This document shows positions 58,779-64,000 of a DNA stretch of 64,000 nucleotides, piece after piece. Below the pieces are notes generated by a model. It was not told the DNA's origin and did not search any database. It was given only the letters and a program-made list of their open reading frames with translations. This DNA is from Streptomyces sp. NBC_00190 (GTDB lineage: Bacteria > Actinomycetota > Actinomycetes > Streptomycetales > Streptomycetaceae). The stretch lies in contig NZ_CP108131.1 of assembly GCF_036203305.1 (NCBI RefSeq), positions 2,728,001 through 2,792,000 on the forward strand, in the 5' to 3' direction. Numbering within the stretch: the first letter of the stretch is position 1; each line of letters opens with the position of its first letter. A program made the translations under genes and the position numbers.

Positions 58779-58837
58779 GAATTCCTCCAGGAACCTGATG
58801 GTTTGGGATGTGTGCCGACGCGCAGCGCCGGCCGGGC

Positions 58838-59341
58838 CTACCGCGCTACCGAGGCAACCGGGATCACGCAGTAGACGGTCCTGCTGTCTGAGGCGACGCC
58901 CCATCGCCCGCCCATCTCGGCGGTGATCTCTTCCACCATTGCGAGCCCTCTGCCGGACTCCGCATCCGCGCCGGCGTCGCACACCTTGGGCTGTCCGCCG
59001 CCCGCGTCCTGCACGAGGATGTGCAGCTGTCCCCTCGCGTAGAGCTGCGTCACGGTCACTGAAGCGCCCTCCCCGCTGCCGCGGGCGGAGTGCCGGATGG
59101 CGTTCGACACGAACTCGCTGACAATCGTCAACGCCGAGTCCCGCAGGCTCGACAGCCCGAGGTAGCGGAGCCTGGCAGCCACGATGCGGCGGATGTGACC
59201 GACCCGCCTGGCGTCAGTGGCGGACACGACGCCGACCTCCTGGCCCTCGATAGCGAAGGATGTCGCCATGAGGTCCACGGCCGGTCGGCTCATAGCCGTG
59301 TTCTCCGCCACCGGACACGGCCGGGCAATCGTCTGCGTCAT
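58838..59341 (-). CDS. RsbW-like serine kinase/anti-sigma-type ATPase
   Basis: The 167-residue protein has a single HATPase_c domain with N-box EFVSNAIRHS, G1 VQDAGGGQPKV and G2 GRGLAMVEEI. This is the Streptomyces RsbW/SpoIIAB-like type, often paired with an XRE regulator as in whiJ/abaA-type loci. It diverges from the XRE-TPR gene 225 bases away. Confidence 0.85.
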   Translation of the reverse strand: MTQTIARPCPVAENTAMSRPAVDLMATSFAIEGQEVGVVSATDARRVGHIRRIVAARLRYLGLSSLRDSALTIVSEFVSNAIRHSARGSGEGASVTVTQLYARGQLHILVQDAGGGQPKVCDAGADAESGRGLAMVEEITAEMGGRWGVASDSRTVYCVIPVASVAR

Positions 59342-59565
59342 GACCTGACACCTGTCCGATCGGTAGAGAACGTGTGTGAGGAAGGAGAACGCGGTGCTCG
59401 GCAACCACTTCCTTCGACGTGCACGGGCTGGCCGAGCCACACGAAGAGGAAACGCCCAACCGGCGTGCAGGGACAGGCAATTTGCGTCGCTCTCGGCTTG
59501 CGCAGAACCGGTAATTTTTACCTTGCGACCGTCACGCAACGATGTGACGCCGTTACGGTGGGCCC

Positions 59566-60867
59566 ATGACGGAGAACGTGCTCCTCGCGTCGCACATGGA
59601 AGCCGCAGGGCTCAAACAGGCTGAGCTGGCACAGCGGTTGAACAAGCACATCGAACGCCTCACCGGCAGGCCCGGAACGCTGCAAGACCGGCACATCCGG
59701 AACTGGCTGACCGGAAAAACTTCATGGCCTCAGACGCGACAGCGACTGGCCTTAGAAGCAGAATTCGATGTTCCTGCCGAGGCGCTCGGCTTCCGGCGTC
59801 CTATGAGGCACGGCAGCAGCGAGCACCCGGCTTCATCACACGCACCATCGGAGGATCCAGTGAAGCGACGTCGCTTCACCTCGGCGGCTGTCGGCTTCGC
59901 AGCCTCCGCGCTGCTGCCGGTACCCGCGGCAGCATCACGACGCCGCATCGGCATGGGAGACCTCGACGAGCTGGAGACAGCATTCGATCAGCTCGTCGCA
60001 TCGGACAACCTGGCCGGCGGCACGGTCAAGCTGGAAACGCGTGCCCTGGCGTTCGCCCACCACGCCCAGGAACGGCTGGCCGTCGGAACCATGAGCGAGC
60101 GGGTGAAGGACCGGCTCTACCTCCTGGCGGCAGCGTTCACCGGGACGGCCTTGTGGGCAGCGGTGGACGATCACGCGCCCGACCGCGCACGAGGCCACCT
60201 CGAGCGAGCCCTGCACATGGCGCGATTGTCCAAGAACCCGGAGATCGAGCTTCGACTATGGGGGCACGCCGCTCTGCTGGCGGCTCAGCGCCCGGGCGGT
60301 CTCCGAGAAGCGTTGGACGCTGCCCAGATCGCTCGCCGTTCCGCAGCCTGTCGCCGCGACCCTCTCTTCGGCTCGTTCGCGTCGGCTCGTCTCGCTGGAG
60401 TGCAGGCCCAAGCTGGTGATCACAACGGCTCCCTTCGCTCAATAGAAATCGCTCGCAGGGCTTTCCAGAAGGCCGACCCTGGAGCGCAGCGGCCGGCCTG
60501 GATCGGGTTCTACGACGCTGCGGAACTGGACGGGCTCTCCGCTGTGGTCATGTCGCGCATTGGACGCCACGCCGAGGCTGAGGCACACCTGCACCGCACC
60601 CTCGGTGGACTGCGCCCCGGGTACGTACGCAACCGCAGGTACTACACGGCCAGTCTCGCGCTGGCCCAGCTGCACCAAGGAGAGCCCGAGCAAGCATGCG
60701 CGACGGCTCTCAGTGCTCTCCCTGACCAGGCCAGTGATTCACTGACCGGACGCACGGGCCTACTGCTGAACCGGTTCGACAAGGGCCTCACCAGCATGGC
60801 CCCAGGCGCCCAATGCACATCCGAATGGACAGCTCGATACGTGACGAACAAGGGACAGCAGTCGTGA
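59566..60867 (+). CDS. XRE-type regulator with C-terminal TPR-like helical repeats
   Basis: The 433-residue protein has an N-terminal helix-turn-helix (LKQAELAQRLNKHIERLTGR ... NWLTGKTSWPQTRQRLALEA), a short Ala-rich segment (TSAAVGFAASALLPVPAAAS) that could be a membrane or linker helix, and a helical-repeat C-terminus (EARGHLERALHMARLSKNPE-like, LRSIEIARRAFQKA, EAEAHLHRTLGGL). This plan is typical of Streptomyces regulators that bind peptides or partner ATPases. It overlaps the GNAT gene by 4 bases (GTGA). Confidence 0.78.
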   Translation: MTENVLLASHMEAAGLKQAELAQRLNKHIERLTGRPGTLQDRHIRNWLTGKTSWPQTRQRLALEAEFDVPAEALGFRRPMRHGSSEHPASSHAPSEDPVKRRRFTSAAVGFAASALLPVPAAASRRRIGMGDLDELETAFDQLVASDNLAGGTVKLETRALAFAHHAQERLAVGTMSERVKDRLYLLAAAFTGTALWAAVDDHAPDRARGHLERALHMARLSKNPEIELRLWGHAALLAAQRPGGLREALDAAQIARRSAACRRDPLFGSFASARLAGVQAQAGDHNGSLRSIEIARRAFQKADPGAQRPAWIGFYDAAELDGLSAVVMSRIGRHAEAEAHLHRTLGGLRPGYVRNRRYYTASLALAQLHQGEPEQACATALSALPDQASDSLTGRTGLLLNRFDKGLTSMAPGAQCTSEWTARYVTNKGQQS

Positions 60868-61418
60868 CCGTCGTGTTCAGCCAGGCCACCGCCGAGCAAC
60901 TGCCCGCCATCCGCGAAGAGATCCTTCGCATCCACCAGGAAGTACGACACCGCGACTTCCAGATCCTGACCGAGTTCCAGTCAGTGGAAAGGTTCGACGA
61001 GCGCCTCGCCAACTACGCGTCCCGCCCTGGCTGGACCGCCGTGATCGGTCACGAGGACGGTGAAGCTGTCGGCTTCGCCTTCGGCGTTCCCCTCGGTCCC
61101 GATACGCAGTGGTGGTCCACGATGACGGAACCCCTTCCGGCCGAGTTCATAAAGGAGGACGGCAAACGAACCGTCGCGCTCAACGAGATCGTTGTCCGCC
61201 GACCGTGGCGCGGAAGCGGCGTTGCCTGGCAACTTCATGAGACCTGGCTCGCTCCCCGAACCGAAGAGCGCGTGACGCTGCTGGTCAACCCGGCCAACGG
61301 CAACGGCGCAGTTCAGGCCGTGTACGAGGCGTGGGGCTACCGTGTCGTCGGTCATCAGCAGCCGTTCCCCGATTCCCCGAAGTACGCCGCCATGGTCAGG
61401 CCCGTCGCCCGCCCTTAG
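60864..61418 (+). CDS. GNAT-family acetyltransferase
   Basis: The 184-residue protein has VIGHEDGEAVGFAFGVPLG, IVVRRPWRGSGVAWQLHETW (acetyl-CoA loop RGSG) and LLVNPANGNGAVQAVYEAWG, a full GNAT pattern. The GTG overlaps the XRE stop (GTGA) behind AAGGGAC, so it is translated with the regulator. Substrate unknown; a role in self-protection or product tailoring is possible. Confidence 0.8.
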   Translation: MTVVFSQATAEQLPAIREEILRIHQEVRHRDFQILTEFQSVERFDERLANYASRPGWTAVIGHEDGEAVGFAFGVPLGPDTQWWSTMTEPLPAEFIKEDGKRTVALNEIVVRRPWRGSGVAWQLHETWLAPRTEERVTLLVNPANGNGAVQAVYEAWGYRVVGHQQPFPDSPKYAAMVRPVARP

Positions 61419-61619
61419 CCAAGCCGCGCGTCCCGACGCCGGGTTACGCCAACGGCCCATAGACGTCACGGAGCTGCACAGCCGCCATCCCCCGCGATAC
61501 CGGCGTCGCCGAGCTGGTTGCTGCCACGAGCCTGATGTAGGGGGCGCAAACCGATGCCACTCTTCGAGTCCCGCGAAACCACTCTCACATCACGGCTATA
61601 GGTGGTTGAATCCGTCCCC

Positions 61620-62267
61620 ATGGAGATCGCCGCGGGGGAATGGTGGGAGTCTGGCTCTTGGTGGCAGCTCGCCGTCACGATCACGGCCAGCCTCGCGGTC
61701 GGCGCGCTGGCCGCTTGGGCCACGATTCGGGCGAACAACCCGAAACGTGAAGTCAACTGGTGGGTACAGTCCAACACACCATTGATGGGAGAGCAGTTCG
61801 CTGGCGGGAACCTCTCCGTCCACTTCGTCGGGGTCCCGGTGGCCAATCCGCGCATCGTGGAGCTTGTCATTCAGAATGGTGGTCGCCGCGACATCACGGC
61901 AGGGATGTTCCACAACGGCGAAGCGATTCAGTTCGACTTCGAAGCTGACGTGTGCACGGTCCTTGATCTCACTACCTCCCCGACCGGAAGCGTGCCGCCA
62001 CGCACCAATACGGCCGGATGGACGGTCACGGCGAACGAGACGTCGGGTGAGAGTTGGCTCGAAATCAAACCGTGCTTGCTGCGTCGAGGGCAGCTGGTCA
62101 CCGTGACCCTGCTGATCGACGGCGACGAGAAGCCTGTACGGTGCACGCGATTTCCGCTCGTTGACGTGGAGGAGGCTTCCGTACCGCCCGGCTTGCGCTC
62201 ACGGGCGCTGACAGACGCATTCGCGAACACTGTCCTCCAGATAGGCCCCTTCAGCATCGGACGCTAG
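61620..62267 (+). CDS. single-span membrane protein of unknown function
   Basis: The 215-residue protein has an N-terminal span (WWQLAVTITASLAVGALAAW) and a beta-rich exterior or cytosolic domain (IVELVIQNGGRRDITAGMFH ... PCLLRRGQLVTVTLLIDGDE) with DIEAD- and NETSGESW-like loops. No family recognised. A GTG at 61602 is an alternative start. It is the last cargo gene, ending 41 bases from the convergent minor capsid stop. Confidence 0.55.
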   Translation: MEIAAGEWWESGSWWQLAVTITASLAVGALAAWATIRANNPKREVNWWVQSNTPLMGEQFAGGNLSVHFVGVPVANPRIVELVIQNGGRRDITAGMFHNGEAIQFDFEADVCTVLDLTTSPTGSVPPRTNTAGWTVTANETSGESWLEIKPCLLRRGQLVTVTLLIDGDEKPVRCTRFPLVDVEEASVPPGLRSRALTDAFANTVLQIGPFSIGR

Positions 62268-62308
62268 TCCACCTGCACATATCCGCACGCAGGGACCCCA
62301 TCTAGGAC

Positions 62309-63148
62309 CTACAAAGGGTCAGCCATCTCCGCGTTCCTACCGGCCACGTCAGGGCGAGCGCCGAAGGACCGTCGGCAGCGCGGATGGGAGATAGGGAACT
62401 CGGCTGCGTCCTCAACACTGCGGATGCTGCGGGCGGCCTTGTCGGGGTCCTGGTGGCTGACCCAGCCGCAGTCCATGCCGTCGAAGACCTCCACGTATCT
62501 GACGCCGGCCTCACGGGTGCGGTTGAGGGTGCCCGCGTTGTAAGCCACCGCGCTCTTCGCCAGTGTTGCCGCCTCCGCCCACGCTCGGACCGGAACGCGG
62601 GCTCCATTGCGGTAGACGACGTGAGCCAGCTGGTGATCGTCGCGGAGTCGGGCAGCCAGGTTCGCGGCCGCTTGCTTCGCGGTGACGTTTCCTGCGGTCA
62701 GGAGCGGGACTTCGCGGCGTGCGGCTGCCCGGGCGGCGCGGTAGAACGCTGCGGCCATCCGCTCGGCCTCTTCGGACCGGCGGAGGAAGTCTGCGTAAGA
62801 GTCGCTGGCCAGGCTTAGCAGCGCGTCTCGGTGGATCATCGTCCATGTGAACCGCGCGCCGAGCCGTGCGGCGGCCTGCTCGGCGCCTTGTTGGTAGAGG
62901 TGTGGGAGCTGTCGGCGGACGAAGGCGACGGCCTCCGTGTCGGCCTCGCGACGGAACGCTTGGACGGCGCGCTTGAACTCCTCCAGTGTGAGCAGCACGA
63001 GGCGGCCGCGGGGCTGTTGCTCGAAGGTCTTGAGCACGCGTTCCTGCTGCGCGGCGAGTCGGTGCCAGGCTTCGTCGAGTACGGCCGCGACACGCTGAGC
63101 GACTTCGTCCGGGTCGCCGGGCACCAGCGGCGGCCAGTCGTACGCCAT
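62309..63148 (-). CDS. phage minor capsid protein (MuF/Phage_min_cap2-like)
   Basis: The 279-residue protein is helical (AAVLDEAWHRLAAQQERVLK ... LYQQGAEQAAARLGARFTWT) with the MuF-type C-terminal signature VRYVEVFDGMDCGWVSHQDP and FPISHPRCRRSFGARPDV (Cys and His positions). MuF-type proteins sit at the portal inside the head. It is the last head gene before the cargo island; next in order should be the head-tail genes now found at 49.4 kb. Confidence 0.78.
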   Translation of the reverse strand: MAYDWPPLVPGDPDEVAQRVAAVLDEAWHRLAAQQERVLKTFEQQPRGRLVLLTLEEFKRAVQAFRREADTEAVAFVRRQLPHLYQQGAEQAAARLGARFTWTMIHRDALLSLASDSYADFLRRSEEAERMAAAFYRAARAAARREVPLLTAGNVTAKQAAANLAARLRDDHQLAHVVYRNGARVPVRAWAEAATLAKSAVAYNAGTLNRTREAGVRYVEVFDGMDCGWVSHQDPDKAARSIRSVEDAAEFPISHPRCRRSFGARPDVAGRNAEMADPL

Positions 63149-63153
63149 GGCGG

Positions 63154-63480
63154 CTACCGAGTCCGGCGGGCCGGTACGAGCGGCGCGGTGACCAGCTCGA
63201 TGCCTGGCTCGCCGGCGACTGGATCGTCAGGGGCCGAGGTGTCGGTGAGCGCGGCAAGCTGGCGTTCGAGGCCCTGGAGGTTGTTGCTCTGGTCGATGGT
63301 GACGACGCCGTCGACCGTCATCCGCAATGGTTCGGCCAGCAGGTTGGCGCGGCGTTCGGAGAGGACCTCGCGCGCGACCTCTCGGGCGCTGGCGAGTCGT
63401 GCGTAGCGGGCGGTGAGGCCGGTCTGGTCGGTGGTCGGCCCGAGCTGGGCGAGGAGCCAAGCGAGGACGGCGGGGTTCAC
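63154..63480 (-). CDS. small head-region protein (connector-like)
   Basis: The 108-residue protein (NPAVLAWLLAQLGPTTDQTG ... EVAREVLSERRANLLAEPLR) is helical and begins at a GTG behind AGGGAGAG. Position between the coat and minor capsid genes suggests a head-tail connector or head-completion role. No strong signature. Confidence 0.55.
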   Translation of the reverse strand: MNPAVLAWLLAQLGPTTDQTGLTARYARLASAREVAREVLSERRANLLAEPLRMTVDGVVTIDQSNNLQGLERQLAALTDTSAPDDPVAGEPGIELVTAPLVPARRTR

Positions 63481-63546
63481 GGGCTCTCCCTACGTGCCCG
63501 GGGGACCGCCGCTCTTGGCGAGTCGGCGGTCCCAGTCGGGGTACGG

Positions 63547-63831
63547 CTACGTGGTGGCGGTCTTGCGCCGGCGCTGCGGAGTAGGCGCTGACTCCAGGTC
63601 GGCATCCGGCTCCGGCTCCGGATCGGACGTTTCGTCCGGGGCGAAGCCGAAGGGGGGCGGCCCCTCGCCCTCCGCCTGGTCCTCGGGCTCCGGCAGCACG
63701 CCGCCCTCCCAGGCGCCGGGGTTGGTGATCTCGGCAGCGAGTTCGAGTGCCGGTTCCTCGCCAGGCTCCAAGACCACCCACTCCCGGGTCGTCGGATGCT
63801 GGACGTGGACAGCGACAGAGAGGCGGGCCAT
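63547..63831 (-). CDS. small acidic head-region protein
   Basis: The 94-residue protein has a beta-rich start (LSVAVHVQHPTTREWVVLEP) and a Pro/Glu/Asp-rich tail ending in basic residues (TPQRRRKTATT). Proteins of this kind often follow the coat gene in actinophages. The ATG at 63831 overlaps the stop of the coat gene (TGATG). Confidence 0.6.
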   Translation of the reverse strand: MARLSVAVHVQHPTTREWVVLEPGEEPALELAAEITNPGAWEGGVLPEPEDQAEGEGPPPFGFAPDETSDPEPEPDADLESAPTPQRRRKTATT

Positions 63832-64000
63832 CAGATCACCTTCGCAACGATGTGGGCGTCCGGGGTGTGCAGGACCGGCATGCCGACAGCGGCGCCCTTG
63901 GTCCAAATCTGAACCGGGTCGTCCTGCGCGCCGCGGGTGATGATGATGCCTGGCCGGTCCTCCTTCGTGATCTCGGGGTTCGTACCCCGCGAAAGGGCGA
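63831..64000 (-). CDS. probable major capsid protein, C-terminal end only
   Basis: Fifty-five codons are visible: SRGTNPEITKEDRPGIIITR, then GAQDDPVQIWTKGAAVGMPV and LHTPDAHIVAKVI before TGA. The pattern resembles the end of actinophage coat proteins. The identity rests on position and this short stretch. Confidence 0.5.
   Translation of the reverse strand, partial: ALSRGTNPEITKEDRPGIIITRGAQDDPVQIWTKGAAVGMPVLHTPDAHIVAKVI

Larger units (their letters stand above)
49407..62308. mobile_element. 13-kb host-like cargo island inside the phage late operon
   Basis: Between the minor capsid gene (stop at 62309) and the first DUF6093-like gene (start at 49406) lie about 17 genes on both strands, none structural. 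Content: sugar enzymes, oxygenase, Nudix, acetyltransferases and Streptomyces-type regulators. No transposase, integrase or clear terminal repeats are visible, so how it arrived is unknown. Alternative: cargo acquired by illegitimate recombination and since kept as lysogenic-conversion genes. Confidence 0.65.
18588..64000 (-). mobile_element. integrated siphovirus prophage (left end and most of the genome; right end outside the window)
   Basis: The region starts at the truncated tRNA and carries co-directional minus-strand phage modules: head, head-tail connection, tail, lysis, recombination, replication and DNA modification. Integrase, immunity, terminase and portal genes are not seen and should lie to the right. 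Host-like DNA interrupts it at 49.4-62.3 kb and a transposon remnant at 22.7-23.96 kb. Confidence 0.9.

Noticed and set aside
62309..64000. A second, separate prophage at the right end
   Set aside because: Coat, minor capsid and small head genes lack their own tail genes and complement exactly the modules that resume at 49.4 kb in the same direction. Not fully excluded without the sequence beyond 64 kb.

Overview
The window comes from a Streptomyces or close relative: very high G+C, many GTG starts, and several Streptomyces-type families (SCO2400-like zinc-ribbon protein, EI24, Lrp/LysE pair, a third MreB-like protein, YbdK-type ligase). It splits into chromosome (1 to about 18.59 kb) and an integrated siphovirus prophage (about 18.59 kb to beyond 64 kb).

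Chromosome, 1-18.5 kb: a truncated polytopic membrane protein (arabinofuranosyltransferase-like), a divergent HxlR regulator/imine-reductase-type pair, an EI24 membrane protein, Ohr, a divergent MDR oxidoreductase/MarR pair sharing a palindromic operator, an SCO2400-like protein, a DUF1772/TetR divergent pair with three palindromic half or full operators, a secreted lipase, an MreB-like gene coupled to a GAF histidine kinase with a degenerate ATPase, an Lrp/LysE divergent pair, a carboxyltransferase, an AraC/cupin divergent pair, an MFS exporter and a YbdK-type carboxylate-amine ligase.

Junction: at 18.54 kb lies only the 3' part of a CAU-anticodon tRNA on the minus strand. Its 5' half is missing and replaced by unrelated DNA with 11-bp-phased direct repeats, so this is a prophage attachment junction (attL). 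The other junction and the integrase must lie beyond 64 kb.

Prophage: nearly all genes are on the minus strand, so transcription runs from 64 kb toward 18.6 kb. Order of expression: end of the coat protein, two small head genes and a minor capsid protein (64-62.3 kb); an interrupting block of 13 kb (62.3-49.4 kb); two tandem DUF6093-like head-tail genes, HK97-gp10-like, tail terminator, major tail protein, tail assembly chaperones with a -1 frameshift at GGGAAAA, tape measure, distal tail, minor tail proteins and fibre (49.4-34.9 kb); lysis (34.8-33.3 kb) ending in a strong terminator; then an early/DNA-metabolism region (33.2-18.9 kb) with Sak4-like ATPase, Cas4-like nuclease, winged-helix protein, C5 cytosine methyltransferase, WhiB-like protein, RusA fragment and an N6-methylase-like protein. 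The early region carries a repeated promoter (GCATATAGAATAGAAG on the minus strand), a start-associated repeat overlapping ribosome binding sites (GACCTCTTGGAG) and a repeated CCAAC-N8-GTTGG palindrome.

Two blocks interrupt phage synteny. A Tn554-type remnant (22.7-23.96 kb) sits between a 5'-truncated RusA gene and a 3'-truncated zinc-ribbon gene. The larger block, 49.4-62.3 kb, separates the minor capsid gene from the head-tail connector genes and carries host-like genes: two glycosyltransferases, a nucleotide-sugar dehydrogenase, a 2-oxoglutarate oxygenase, Nudix, two GNATs, a double-LuxR regulator, an RsbW-like ATPase, an XRE-TPR regulator and several unknown proteins. It looks like a sugar-modification/regulatory cargo island in the late operon and is the most interesting part of the window.
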